Under the pieces are notes generated by a model. The model was not told where the DNA came from. It worked only from the letters and a program-made list of their open reading frames with translations, and did not search any database. From contig NZ_LGEC01000080.1 in assembly GCF_001279585.1 (NCBI RefSeq), forward strand, positions 186,001 through 250,000: a stretch of DNA of 64,000 bases, written 5' to 3'. The number at the start of each line of letters is the position of its first letter. The stretch's first letter is position 1. Of this stretch, positions 55,665 to 64,000 are shown piece after piece. The DNA is from Nocardiopsis sp. NRRL B-16309 (GTDB lineage Bacteria; Actinomycetota; Actinomycetes; Streptosporangiales; Streptosporangiaceae). The position numbers and the translations under genes are program-made.

Positions 55665-57551
55665 GTGGACACCGAAACCCCCCGACGCGCGACGTGGCGG
55701 GAGTGGACGGGACTGGCCGTCCTCACCCTGCCCCTGCTGATGACCGCCACCGACATGACCGTGCTGTTCCTCGCCCTGCCCTCCATCGCCGCCGACCTGG
55801 CCCCGAGCAGCACCCAGCTGCTGTGGACCCTGCACCTGGGCGAGTTCCTCGCCGTCGGCATGGTGCTGACCATGGGGTGGCTGGGCGAGCGGATCGGCCG
55901 CCGACGCCTGCTGGCCGCCGCGGTGGCTGTCTACGGAGCGGCCTCGCTGTCGGCGGCGTTCGCCGACGACCCGGCGGTGCTGATCGCCGCGCGGGCGGTG
56001 ATGGGTGTGGCGGCCGCCTCGCTCATGCCCAGCATCACCTCGCTGCTGCGCGTGATGTTCACCGACGCCCGCCAGTTCTCCGTGGCCGTCGCGGTCGTGA
56101 TGAGCGCGTTCTCCGCGGGGATGGCCGTGGGGCCGCCGCTGGGCGGTCTGCTGCTGGAGTACTTCTGGTGGGGATCGGTCTTCCTGGTGAACGTCCCCGT
56201 GGCGGCCGTGCTGCTGCTGAGCGTGCCGCTGCTGCCCAGGATGCCCGGACGGCGCGGCGGGGGACGGCTCGACCTGACCAGCGTCGCGCTGTCGCTGGCG
56301 GCGATCATCTCGGTGATCTTCGGCCTGCAGGAGATCGCCGACCGGCAGGCGGCGGCGCTCGGCGCGCCGCTGTGGCCCTACGCCGTGGTGGTGGTCGTGG
56401 GCCTCGCGCTCGGCGCGGTGTTCGTGCGTCGCCAGCTGCGCCTGCCCGACCCGCTGCTGGACATCCGGCTGTTCGCGGCGCCGGCGTTCTCGGTGTCCCT
56501 GGGCGCCATGCTGCTGATGCTGCTGGCGGCGGGCGGTGTGGACATGCTGCTGGCGCAGTTCCTGCAGTCGGTCCTGGGGCTGTCACCGGGGCGGGCGGGT
56601 CTGCTGCTGATCGCTCCGGCCGTGGTCTCGATCGTCGGGGGGATGCTGCCCCCGCTGCTCGCCCGCTGGGTGCGGCCGTCGGTCATCATGGGCGGCGGGC
56701 TGCTCTCCGCCTCGGCGGCCGCGGCCGCGATGGTGTGGGCGCTGGAGCGGCGGGAGACGGTCGCGATCGTCCTCGCGGCGATGCTGCTGGCCTTCTCGCT
56801 CGGCCCGCTGTTCACCCTGGGCTACAACCTCATCGTCGTCTCGGCGCCGCTGCACAGGACGGGTTCGGCCACGGCGATGGGGGACGTGGCGGGCGGGTTC
56901 GGCAACGCGCTCAGTCTGGCGCTGCTGGGCAGCCTGGCCGCGGTGGTCTACCGCTGGGGGCTGGCCGGAGCGGAGCTCTCGCCGGAGGTGCCCGACGCCG
57001 CCCGCGAGGCGGCGCAGGAGAGCATCGGCGGGGCCGCCGCCGTGGCCGAGGGCGTGCCGGGGCCCGCGGGGGCCGAACTGGTGGACGCGGCGAACGCGGC
57101 GTACGCGACCGCCGTCCAGGCCGGATACGGCTTCGCGGCGGCGCTCATGTTCCCCGTGGGCCTGGGGGTGCTGTGGCTGCTGCGCAAGGTCCGCCTGGAC
57201 GACGCCGACCGGACTGGAGAGGCACCGGAGCCGGAGTCAGGGTCGGGCGCCCCGGTACCGGAACGCGGCCCGGGTGCCGCGGCGCCGGAGCCCGGGAAGG
57301 ACGGCTCGGCGCCGGAGCCCGCACGGGGTGCTTCCGTACCGGAGCCCGCACGGGGTGCTTCCGTACCGGAGCCCGCACGGGGTGCTTCCGTGCCGGAGTC
57401 CGCACGGGGTGCTTCCGTGCCGGAGTCCGCACGGGGTGCTTCCGTACCGGGCGCCTTCGTGCCGGAACCGGAGCCCGGGCCGAGCGCTCCGGTGTCGGAA
57501 CGGGGAGAGCGCGTCTGCGTGTCGGACGCCGGTCCGGGTGCCCGGGAGTGA
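55665..57551 (+). CDS. 14-TM MFS drug efflux transporter (DHA2/EmrB-QacA type) with repetitive C-terminal tail
   Basis: 628 residues. The first 505 form about 14 helices with DHA2 features: TATDMTVLFLALPSIAADL in helix 1, GWLGERIGRRRLL after helix 2 and the helix-5 motif SAFSAGMAVGPPLGGLLLEYFWW. It should export cationic or amphipathic drugs by proton antiport. Residues beyond about 510 are a soluble Pro/Glu/Ala tail containing five 9-residue repeats ((E)PARGASVP or ESARGASVP). GGAG precedes GTG 55665. A TetR gene follows 49 bp downstream, and a SoxR-like operator lies upstream. Confidence 0.92.
   Translation: MDTETPRRATWREWTGLAVLTLPLLMTATDMTVLFLALPSIAADLAPSSTQLLWTLHLGEFLAVGMVLTMGWLGERIGRRRLLAAAVAVYGAASLSAAFADDPAVLIAARAVMGVAAASLMPSITSLLRVMFTDARQFSVAVAVVMSAFSAGMAVGPPLGGLLLEYFWWGSVFLVNVPVAAVLLLSVPLLPRMPGRRGGGRLDLTSVALSLAAIISVIFGLQEIADRQAAALGAPLWPYAVVVVVGLALGAVFVRRQLRLPDPLLDIRLFAAPAFSVSLGAMLLMLLAAGGVDMLLAQFLQSVLGLSPGRAGLLLIAPAVVSIVGGMLPPLLARWVRPSVIMGGGLLSASAAAAAMVWALERRETVAIVLAAMLLAFSLGPLFTLGYNLIVVSAPLHRTGSATAMGDVAGGFGNALSLALLGSLAAVVYRWGLAGAELSPEVPDAAREAAQESIGGAAAVAEGVPGPAGAELVDAANAAYATAVQAGYGFAAALMFPVGLGVLWLLRKVRLDDADRTGEAPEPESGSGAPVPERGPGAAAPEPGKDGSAPEPARGASVPEPARGASVPEPARGASVPESARGASVPESARGASVPGAFVPEPEPGPSAPVSERGERVCVSDAGPGARE
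57315..57449 (+). repeat. Five tandem 27-bp repeats inside the efflux-pump gene
   Basis: Unit GAGCCCGCACGGGGTGCTTCCGTACCG, in truncated form GAGCCCGCACGGGGTGCT..., repeats five times without gaps; copies four and five carry GAGTCC and copies three and four TGCCG. It keeps frame and encodes 9-residue units. Near identity of copies indicates recent expansion. Confidence 0.9.
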
Positions 57552-57600
57552 CGCGTCCGAAGACATATCCTGGCCGGTATGACGCCGACCAGCCCACGCC

Positions 57601-58188
57601 ATGCCTCCTAAGCAGAAGCGGGGCGAGGCGACCGTCGAACGGCTCTTCACCGCGGCACTCCAGGTCTACGCCTCGTCGGGAGACCAGGGCTTCACGGTGA
57701 ACGCGGTCACCGCGGCCAGCGGTGTCAGCCTCGGCAGCCTCTACCACCACTTCGGCAGTTTCGACGGCTTCACCGTCGCACTGTGCCTCAGGTGCACGGA
57801 GCAGCTCTTCGACGAGCTGGGCGCGGCCGTCACGCCCACCCGTACGGCCCGCAGCGGCATCCGCGCGCTCGTGGTGACCTACCTGCGCTTCATCGAGGAG
57901 AACCCGGACGTGGCGCTCTTCCTCCACTCCGCCGTCTCCTCCGGCCTCATCGAGTCCCACACGGAACAGATCCGGGCGCACATGCTGGGGGGCCTCTCGG
58001 AGTGGGTGGGCCGACGCGTCGAGGCCGGGGACATCGCACCCCTGCCCGGCCCGGTGATCGAGGCGCTGGCCATGGGGCCGGTGGTCGCGCTCGCGCGGTA
58101 CTGGTTGGCCAGCCCCCACAGCGTGGACCTCGCCGAGGCCGCGCGGGCGCTGCCGGACCGGATCTGGAACTCCCTGCGGCCGGAGTAG
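57601..58188 (+). CDS. TetR-family transcriptional regulator
   Basis: 195 residues. The helix-turn-helix is LFTAALQVYASSGDQGFTVNAVTAASGVSLGSLYHHFGSFDGFTVAL. The C-terminal domain is helical and ends RIWNSLRPE. The ATG lacks a good ribosome site. It lies 49 bp downstream of the DHA2 transporter on the same strand and is likely its regulator or co-transcribed with it. A strong hairpin follows its stop. Confidence 0.88.
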   Translation: MPPKQKRGEATVERLFTAALQVYASSGDQGFTVNAVTAASGVSLGSLYHHFGSFDGFTVALCLRCTEQLFDELGAAVTPTRTARSGIRALVVTYLRFIEENPDVALFLHSAVSSGLIESHTEQIRAHMLGGLSEWVGRRVEAGDIAPLPGPVIEALAMGPVVALARYWLASPHSVDLAEAARALPDRIWNSLRPE

Positions 58189-58223
58189 CGGACCGCACGG
58201 GTTTCTTCGGCACTCCCGCCTGA

Positions 58224-58283
58224 ACGCGGGCCGGGCCATCGCCCGGCCCGCGTGGTCCACCGCGGCGGCGCGGGGCCGCCGCG
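58224..58283. terminator. Two consecutive hairpins after the TetR gene
   Basis: 58224-58253: 13-nt complementary arms (ACGCGGGCCGGGC) around loop CATC. 58261-58283: 9-nt arms (CGCGGCGGC) around GCGGG. Together they insulate the kinase gene promoter from upstream transcription. Confidence 0.75.
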
Positions 58284-58308
58284 ATGCCGTCCCGACGGTC
58301 ACTCTAGA

Positions 58309-58331
58309 CTAGAAATAGATATTTTTTCTAG
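58309..58331. promoter_or_regulatory. AT-rich palindrome upstream of the kinase gene
   Basis: CTAGAAA (58309-58315) and TTTCTAG (58325-58331) are arms around ATAGATATT. TCTAGA also occurs on both sides (58303 and 58327). This is the most AT-rich 40 bp in the region and lies 80 bp before the kinase start. It is a likely operator or sigma-factor region. Confidence 0.5.
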
Positions 58332-58411
58332 AAAAATCTTACGTGTATCTGGCGGTCGACCCCCTGATCGCGGGGCGTTGGCACGGCCGTCCAGGGCCCG
58401 GAAGGGGACGC

Positions 58412-60661
58412 ATGGACGCGGGAGTCGGAGTGGTCGGCGGGTACCGGCTGATCCGGGAGCTGGGCCGGGGCGGGTTCGGTTCCGTCCACCTGGGCGAGAC
58501 CGCCGACGGGACGAGGGCGGCGGTGAAGCTCCTGCACACCGGGCCCGGTGTGGATCCGCGCTTCGCCGAGATGTTCGCCCGGGAGGTGGAGGCGGCACGG
58601 AGGATCAGCCCGTTCTGTGTGGCCCAGGTCCTGGACGCCGACCCGCGCGCGGAGCGGCCCTGGATCGCCAGCGAGTACATCGAGGGCCGCACGCTCATGG
58701 CGGAGATCGAGGCGGAGGGGCCACGGCGCGGCGCCGACCTGCAACGCCTGGCCATCTCCACCGCGACCGCGCTGACCGCGATCCACCGGGCCGGGGTCGC
58801 GCACCGGGACCTCAAACCGGAGAACATCATGATGGCGTCGGACGGGCCGCGGGTGATCGACTTCGGGATCGCGCGGGCCTTCGAGGAGACGGGGGTCTTC
58901 ACCGCCACCTCCAGGGTCGGGACGCTGCACTACATGGCGCCCGAACGCCTGGACGACGCACGCCACCTCACCACCGCCGTGGACGTGTTCGCCTGGGGCG
59001 CGGTCATGGTCTACGCCGCGAGCGGGCGGCACGCGTTCTCGGGCCGGACACAGACCGCCGTCATCAAGCGGATCCTCGTGGAGGAGCCGGACTGTTCGGC
59101 GGTGCCCGGGGAACTGCGCGGGCTCGTGGTCCGGTGCCTGGAGAAGGACCCGGAGCGGCGCCCGACCGCCCACCAGGTGCTCGAAACCCTGCTGGGGCAC
59201 AGCGGGGGCGGCGCGGGAGAGAGTGTCGGCGTCGACGACTCGATGGAGCGGGGCAGCACGGCCGTGACCAGTGTCGTCGCCCCGGAGAGCACCGGCCTGG
59301 AGCCGACCCTCCTGGAGACCCGGCGTGTGACGGTCGAGCCGGAGGAGGCGGAGGGGACGAGGAGGACTGGGCCGGAGGGTGTGGAGGAGCCGGAGCCGGA
59401 GGGGAAGGGTCCGGAGTGGGAGGACGCGGGCCCGGACTGGGGAGAGTCCGTCGGCTCCCGTCCCGATCCGTACCGGGTTCCGGAGCCGCTCGGCCGGTCC
59501 ACGAGCCCTCCGTTCCGGTTCGCCGGACGGCTCCACCGCACCCTGGAGGAACTCGCCGCGACCATGCACGCCCACGGGAGCGCCGCCGAGGAGGTGTTCG
59601 GCGACTCCGACCGCAGGGCGCTGCTCGCAGCCTGGGTCGTCGAGGACCTCGCGGACCCCCGGGTCGAGCGGAGCCTGTTCCGTACCCGGCCGGTGGACCC
59701 GGCCCTCGCCGTGGCGGGCTTCGTCGGGCAGGTCCGCCCGGACCTGCCGCCGAGGTACCGGGGGCGGGACATGCGGCTGCCCGCGCTGCGGGAGATGGCC
59801 GCCCGGAGGGAGGCGGGACCGGCCGACCCCGGCGTGGTCCTGCCCGAGGTGCTCGAAGTGATGGCCGAGTACGACTGCCGGGACGCCGCCCACCCCTGCG
59901 TCCCGGGCGGGGGCTGTACCGAGTACCGGGACCTGGTCGAGGACGCCCGGTCCGCGCGGAGCGCCTACACCGGTGCGATCGCTCCCTACGCCCACTGGCA
60001 GGCCGCGGCCGGTCTCGGGCAGTTGAGCGGACCCGTGGAGCGCGTAGCGGACGCGGAGTTCGTCCTCGCGGCGCTGGCCCCGCAGGCGTGGGAGCGGGAC
60101 GTCGCCGAGGAGCGCGACTCACTGGAGGAGTCGTGGCGGTCCGGCCTGCCGCCGCTTCCGCCGCGGGACGCGCCCCTGAGTGAACGCCTGGCCCACGGCA
60201 TGGTGCTCCGCCGGATGTGCCGCCTGCTCCGCGAACTCTCCGCCCAGTACGCGCGCCTGGTGACCGACGCGGACCTCCTGGAGGGCTATGTCCAGGAGCG
60301 CGCCGAGATCCGGAGCAGGAAGGCGCAGGAGCGGGGGGCCAGGATCGCGCTCGGTGCCGTGCTGGGCGTGTGCGGCCTGGCCGTCCTGGCGGGACTGGCC
60401 CTGTGGGGCCTGCTGGCCTCGGCCGAGACGGTCTTCCTGGCCGGGGTCATCGTCGCCGCCTTCGGTTTCGTGGCCTACCGGGCGATCGGCGACATCGTCG
60501 GCCACGGGACCGGGGTCCCCGTCGGCACGAGGGACCCCTTCCCGTCCGTGGCCGGCCACCGGGCGAAGCTCGCGCGCACCCAGGCGGCCATCGCGGACGT
60601 GGACGGCAGGATCGCCGCGCTGGACCGGATCCGGGCCCAGGTGCCGCGCCCCGGTCGGTAG
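58412..60661 (+). CDS. Membrane serine/threonine protein kinase with large uncharacterised C-terminal region
   Basis: 749 residues. The kinase domain covers about 1-275: glycine loop LGRGGFGSVHLG, Lys in AAVKLL, catalytic HRDLKPEN with Asp133, IDFGIA with Asp150 and YMAPERL. An acidic/Pro linker follows. A 300-residue soluble region then contains a cysteine cluster (CRDAAHPCVPGGGC near residue 495) and no domain I recognise. Two hydrophobic helices lie near 650-700 and a short coiled tail ends the protein, which leaves the kinase cytoplasmic without an external sensor domain. ATG 58412 follows GGAAGGGG; the frame is open upstream to 58343. Confidence 0.9.
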   Translation: MDAGVGVVGGYRLIRELGRGGFGSVHLGETADGTRAAVKLLHTGPGVDPRFAEMFAREVEAARRISPFCVAQVLDADPRAERPWIASEYIEGRTLMAEIEAEGPRRGADLQRLAISTATALTAIHRAGVAHRDLKPENIMMASDGPRVIDFGIARAFEETGVFTATSRVGTLHYMAPERLDDARHLTTAVDVFAWGAVMVYAASGRHAFSGRTQTAVIKRILVEEPDCSAVPGELRGLVVRCLEKDPERRPTAHQVLETLLGHSGGGAGESVGVDDSMERGSTAVTSVVAPESTGLEPTLLETRRVTVEPEEAEGTRRTGPEGVEEPEPEGKGPEWEDAGPDWGESVGSRPDPYRVPEPLGRSTSPPFRFAGRLHRTLEELAATMHAHGSAAEEVFGDSDRRALLAAWVVEDLADPRVERSLFRTRPVDPALAVAGFVGQVRPDLPPRYRGRDMRLPALREMAARREAGPADPGVVLPEVLEVMAEYDCRDAAHPCVPGGGCTEYRDLVEDARSARSAYTGAIAPYAHWQAAAGLGQLSGPVERVADAEFVLAALAPQAWERDVAEERDSLEESWRSGLPPLPPRDAPLSERLAHGMVLRRMCRLLRELSAQYARLVTDADLLEGYVQERAEIRSRKAQERGARIALGAVLGVCGLAVLAGLALWGLLASAETVFLAGVIVAAFGFVAYRAIGDIVGHGTGVPVGTRDPFPSVAGHRAKLARTQAAIADVDGRIAALDRIRAQVPRPGR

Positions 60662-60775
60662 CGGGATGAGAGGCGGCCGACGCGGCGGACGCCGTCGCCC
60701 CGGTCCGCGTGCCGCCGGTCCGGCGGTCCGGCGTCGCCGCCGCACCGCCGACCCGGCCCAGGGGACCGGCGCCCG

Positions 60776-61750
60776 TCAGCGCGAGACCTCCAGGAGCGCC
60801 TTGCCGACGATCGTGCGCTCTTCGAGTGCCGTGTGCGCCTCAGAGGCCCGTTCCAGGGGGAACGTCCGACCGATCACGGGCACGATCCGTCCCGCCGCGG
60901 CCGCGGACAACACCTCCTCGATGCTCCGCGTCCCGGACTCCCCGTCCTGGTGCAGGTCGGCGAGCGAGTACAGGGTCACCCCGCGTTCGTCCGCCTCCTC
61001 CGGGCCGATCCCGGCGAACCCGCCGCTCGGTGCCCCGTGGGCGGAGAAGCGTCCGCCGGACGCCGTGATCGCGAAGGCCGCCCTGCCGATCGACCCGCCG
61101 GCCCCGTCGTAGACCACCTCCGGATCCCGCCCGCCCGTGGCCTCACGGACGCGCTCGGTCCATCCCGGCTCCGAGTAGTCGACCACGGCCTCGATGCCCC
61201 GGGCCCGCAACAGCTCCAGCTTGCGCTCCCCGCGGGCCGCGCCGACGACACGGGCTCCGGCCTCGCGCGCCATCCGCACCAGCAGGAGCCCCATCGCCCC
61301 GGCCGCGGCCGTGACCAGCACCCACTGGCCCGGCTCGGGAGGGACCGCCGTCACGATGGACCGGGCGGTCACCCCGTCGTGGACCAGGGCCGCCGCCGTC
61401 CGCGCGTCGAGCCCGTCGGGGACCGCCGCCAGCTGGTCGGCCGGGACCAGGGCCCGCTCGGCGTAGGAGCCCCGCGCCGCCGTGGTCGCCACGCGTCGGC
61501 CGACCCAGGAGGGGTCGACCCCCGCGCCGACGGCCGACACCGTGCCGACGGCGCCTCCGCCGGGCACGTAGGGCGGCCGGACATCGAACCACTGGGCGGC
61601 CTCGCCCCGGCGGATGGCGGTCTCCAGGAAGATGACGTCGGCCACGGACACCTCCACCGCGACCTGGCCCGCCTCCGGGACGGGGTCGGGGCCCTCCCGC
61701 AGGGTCAGGACCTCCGGGGCGCCGAATCCGCCCACCTCGATGAATCTCAT
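60776..61750 (-). CDS. Zinc-binding-dehydrogenase-like quinone oxidoreductase (MDR family)
   Basis: 324 residues of the medium-chain dehydrogenase superfamily, quinone oxidoreductase branch. The N-terminal GroES-like part lacks zinc-ligand cysteines. The NADPH site is VLVTAAAGAMGLLLVRMAREAGARVVGAARGERK, where the usual GGVG reads AGAMG. The C-terminus EERTIVGKALLEV is standard for the family. It should reduce quinones or enones with NADPH. It is the downstream gene after the DsbA-family gene (35-bp gap) and is probably co-transcribed with it. Confidence 0.9.
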   Translation of the reverse strand: MRFIEVGGFGAPEVLTLREGPDPVPEAGQVAVEVSVADVIFLETAIRRGEAAQWFDVRPPYVPGGGAVGTVSAVGAGVDPSWVGRRVATTAARGSYAERALVPADQLAAVPDGLDARTAAALVHDGVTARSIVTAVPPEPGQWVLVTAAAGAMGLLLVRMAREAGARVVGAARGERKLELLRARGIEAVVDYSEPGWTERVREATGGRDPEVVYDGAGGSIGRAAFAITASGGRFSAHGAPSGGFAGIGPEEADERGVTLYSLADLHQDGESGTRSIEEVLSAAAAGRIVPVIGRTFPLERASEAHTALEERTIVGKALLEVSR

Positions 61751-61785
61751 GTCAGTACTCCTCGTGTCGGTCGAAAGGGGACGGA

Positions 61786-62412
61786 TCAGGCGGAAGCGTC
61801 GGCGCGGGCGGCCGAGCGCAGGGCCGTGTCGAGCGCGGCCTCGCTCTGGTCGCCGACGAGCGGGACGCGCGATCCGGAGAAGGCGAACACCGGGACGCCG
61901 CGGCTTCCGTCGGCGCGGACCCGGGCCAGCTCGGCCCGCAGCTCGTCGGCTCCGCCGGTGCTCCACTCGACCCCGGCCTCCCGGGCCAGGCGGCGCAGGA
62001 CCGCCTCGTCGCCGATGTTGAGGCCCTCGCCGTGGTGGGCGCGGAACAGCCGCTCGACCATGGCCTCGCCGCGTCCCTGGGCCGAGGCCGCCGCGACCAG
62101 CCGGTGCGCCTCGAAGCTGTCGGCCCAGACGGCGTCGTGGCCGAACACCAGCCCGAGGTCCGCGCCCAGGGCGCTCATCTCGTCCATGGCGGCCTCGTGG
62201 TCGAAGTCCGCGCCGAAGTGCCGGCGGTGCACCTCCCGCTTGGGCTCTCCGTGCGGTGACGCGTCGGGGTCGAGCTGGAAGGGGCGGAACGCCACGTCGA
62301 GGGTGCCGCCCCCGGCCCGGAAGCGTGCGGCGGCCCGCTGGAACCGGGTGTAGGCGAGGTAGGACCAGGTGCATCCGACGTCGAAGGTGATCTCCACATG
62401 TGCTGTCGTCAT
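61786..62412 (-). CDS. DsbA-family (FrnE-like) protein with incomplete CxxC
   Basis: 208 residues with the thioredoxin-like DsbA fold plus helical insertion: ITFDVGCTWSYLAYTRFQRA at the N-terminus, FRPFQLDPDASPHGEP, ANSFEAHRL-like DSFEAHRLVAAASAQG, and the cis-Pro loop GSRGVPVFAFSG. FrnE proteins have CPWC at the active site; here it is CTWS, so only Cys14 remains. That rules out classical dithiol oxidation and suggests a glutathione/mycothiol-type or isomerase reaction. There is no signal peptide. It lies 40 bp downstream of the LuxR-type gene. Confidence 0.87.
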   Translation of the reverse strand: MTTAHVEITFDVGCTWSYLAYTRFQRAAARFRAGGGTLDVAFRPFQLDPDASPHGEPKREVHRRHFGADFDHEAAMDEMSALGADLGLVFGHDAVWADSFEAHRLVAAASAQGRGEAMVERLFRAHHGEGLNIGDEAVLRRLAREAGVEWSTGGADELRAELARVRADGSRGVPVFAFSGSRVPLVGDQSEAALDTALRSAARADASA

Positions 62413-62452
62413 GGGCACGACGCTACGGACGGTCACCCGGGGACAGCATCAG

Positions 62453-64000
62453 TCATCCGACGGGCGCCTCGGCCTGTTCTCCGTCCGAGCGTCGTCGTTC
62501 CTGGTCACGGTGGAGGCCCAGGGCACCGAGCTCCGCCCGGGAGGCCACCCCGAGCTTGGGATAGGCCTTGTAGAGGTGGTGACCGACCGTGCGGGGGCTC
62601 AGGAAGAGCTGGGCGCCGATGTCGCGGTTCGTGAGCCCGGTCGCGGCGAGCCGGACCACCTGGAGCTCCTGTGGCGTGAGCCGGTCCAGCGGGTCCTCGG
62701 ACCGGTCGCGCGCCAGGGTGTCCGTCGCGCGGGTCTCGCCGGTGGCGCGCAGTTCGGCGCGGGCCCGCTCCTCCCAGGGCCGGGCGTCCCAGCGGCGGAA
62801 GGCGTCGGCGGCCAGGTGGAGCTGTTCCCGGGCCTCGGTCGCCCGGCGGGCACGGCGCAGCCACTCACCGAAGAGCAGCCGGGTGCGCGCCTGCTCGAAG
62901 GGGGCGGCGTCCAGCGCGAGCGCGCCCCGGTAGGCGTCCTCGGAGCCGTCGAGCAGCGCGCGGCAGCGCAGGGCCGACGACACGGCCCACGGCCGGTCGA
63001 GGGCGGTGGCCCAGGCGGTGTAGCGGTCGGCGGCCTCGATGGCGCGGTCGGTCCGCCCGAGCCGGAACGCGGCCTCGACCAGGAGCGGCAGGTTGCCGAC
63101 GATCCCCATCGGGCGGGTGCCCTCGACGACGGACTCCAGCCGGACCAGGGCCTCCTCGGGGCGGCCCTGCCCGAGGTCGAGCAGGCTCAGGGCGACGGCG
63201 GCGTGGACGGACGCGGGCGCCACACCGCGTTCGAGCGGTTCGGCGGCCAGGGCGCGGCAGAGCTCGGAGTCGCCTCGGACGGCGGCGAGTTCGGCGCCGA
63301 TCGCGGCCAGTTCCGCCAGAGGCGTGGGCTGGCAGGCGTCGGTCGCGGTGCGCAGCCCGTCCTCCACCGTGGCGCGCGCGTCGCGGTGGCGGCCGTGGAA
63401 GAACTGGGTGCGCGCGAGAACCACCTGGACCTGTGGCAGGACGGCGAGCGCGCCCTGGGCCCGGCACTCGGACTCCAGGTCGACGGCGGCCCGGTACGCG
63501 GCGTCGTGGTCCCCGGCGATCAGGTGCAGACGCGCGTAGAGCACGCGGTCGTTCAGGGTCGGGTCGACGAGGGCGTCGTGGCCGTCCAGGGAGGCGCGTA
63601 GCGCGGCCACGCCCTCGGCGGTGCGGCCCTGTTCGAGCTGGTTGGTGGCGAGCGCGGCCCGGGCGAGCGTCCGTGCGGGGGCGCCGCCGGGGTGTCGCGC
63701 GGCGTGGTCGCCGATCCGCGCGACGCAGTCGAAGTCGTTGGCCACCCACGCCGCCCGCACGGCTTCCAGGAGGAGCCTTCCGCTCTCCGCCGTCCGCGGG
63801 GCCCCCGCACGGTCACCGGTTCCCATGGCGGACCCGAAGGCCCCTGCGGTACCGGTGGGCACGTCGGACACGGCTGCCCCGGTGGCTGCGGGTGTCGCGT
63901 CGTCCCCAGTGTCCCCAGCGTCTCCGGCGGACCCGGTGGCCGCAGTGGTTCTGATGTTCCGGGCGGTCGCGTCGTCCTCGTTGGCCTCCGCGATCCCGTT
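62453..64000 (-). CDS. LuxR-family (LAL-like) transcriptional regulator, 5' end beyond window
   Basis: The frame is open to the last base, giving at least 515 residues. The C-terminus is a LuxR/GerE helix-turn-helix: LTPQELQVVRLAATGLTNRDIGAQLFLSPRTVGHHLYKAYPKLGV. Before it lie about 380 residues of TPR-like helical pairs (AAWVANDFDCVARIGDHAARHP and similar). At the window edge the sequence is an Ala/Thr/Asp/Gly-rich linker. This layout is that of large ATP-binding LuxR (LAL) regulators, whose ATPase domain would be outside. A GTG at 63871 could be taken as a start, but the TPR array looks like the middle of a longer protein. It probably controls the two genes downstream. Confidence 0.85.
   Translation of the reverse strand, partial: NGIAEANEDDATARNIRTTAATGSAGDAGDTGDDATPAATGAAVSDVPTGTAGAFGSAMGTGDRAGAPRTAESGRLLLEAVRAAWVANDFDCVARIGDHAARHPGGAPARTLARAALATNQLEQGRTAEGVAALRASLDGHDALVDPTLNDRVLYARLHLIAGDHDAAYRAAVDLESECRAQGALAVLPQVQVVLARTQFFHGRHRDARATVEDGLRTATDACQPTPLAELAAIGAELAAVRGDSELCRALAAEPLERGVAPASVHAAVALSLLDLGQGRPEEALVRLESVVEGTRPMGIVGNLPLLVEAAFRLGRTDRAIEAADRYTAWATALDRPWAVSSALRCRALLDGSEDAYRGALALDAAPFEQARTRLLFGEWLRRARRATEAREQLHLAADAFRRWDARPWEERARAELRATGETRATDTLARDRSEDPLDRLTPQELQVVRLAATGLTNRDIGAQLFLSPRTVGHHLYKAYPKLGVASRAELGALGLHRDQERRRSDGEQAEAPVG

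Overview
The window is high-GC actinomycete DNA. Codon third positions are almost all G or C, GTG and TTG starts are common, and several genes appear to be leaderless, with a TANNNT box 6-8 nt before the start codon. Gene content (dual-ATPase peptide transporter, ABC1 kinase, L,D-transpeptidase, sortase-E type LAXTG protein, many MarR/TetR/AraC/XRE regulators) fits a chromosome from Nocardiopsis or another filamentous Streptosporangiales genus; the genus is an inference. No rRNA, tRNA, CRISPR array or intact insertion sequence was seen.

Layout. 1-9 kb: tail of a glycine-betaine binding protein, a rhomboid protease, a small membrane protein, then a four-gene dipeptide/oligopeptide ABC operon whose two ATPases are fused. 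9-17 kb: envelope genes (PBP4-type carboxypeptidase, membrane ABC1 kinase, L,D-transpeptidase lipoprotein) plus an AraC-type regulator; the spacer before the ABC1 gene carries two pairs of DnaA-box-like sites. 17-23 kb: regulators and short-chain dehydrogenases, including a MarR gene divergent from a dioxygenase-NADAR-SDR operon, and a MarR gene remnant. 23-28 kb: DoxX, a two-component system and a convergent TAXI binding lipoprotein without TRAP membrane subunits. 28-34 kb: a complete ATP-dependent urea route (GntR regulator, urea carboxylase, allophanate hydrolase). 34-42 kb: acetyltransferase, hydrolase, MFS efflux, AhpD, MocR and NhaA. 41-47 kb: a gene-poor stretch with a 90-bp tandem repeat, an alpha/beta hydrolase, a LAXTG surface protein, a truncated MHS transporter, a desaturase, a fold-back MITE-like element and a HEAT-repeat protein.

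47.6-54.8 kb is the most unusual block: an eight-gene minus-strand operon, tightly overlapping in two blocks, encoding an NADPH:FMN reductase, a RutF-like flavin reductase, an SsuABC/ThiXYZ-like importer, a RutA-like monooxygenase, a RutB-like isochorismatase-fold hydrolase and a DszA/NtaA-like monooxygenase. It looks like an uptake-and-ring-opening pathway for an unknown N- or S-containing (hetero)cyclic compound. Operator-like repeats lie upstream and a hairpin separates the transporter genes from the catabolic genes.

55-64 kb: a 14-TM efflux pump preceded by a SoxR/MerR-type operator, a TetR regulator, a membrane Ser/Thr kinase behind an AT-rich palindrome, and a minus-strand group with a LuxR-type regulator (runs off the window end), an atypical DsbA-family protein and a quinone-oxidoreductase-like enzyme.
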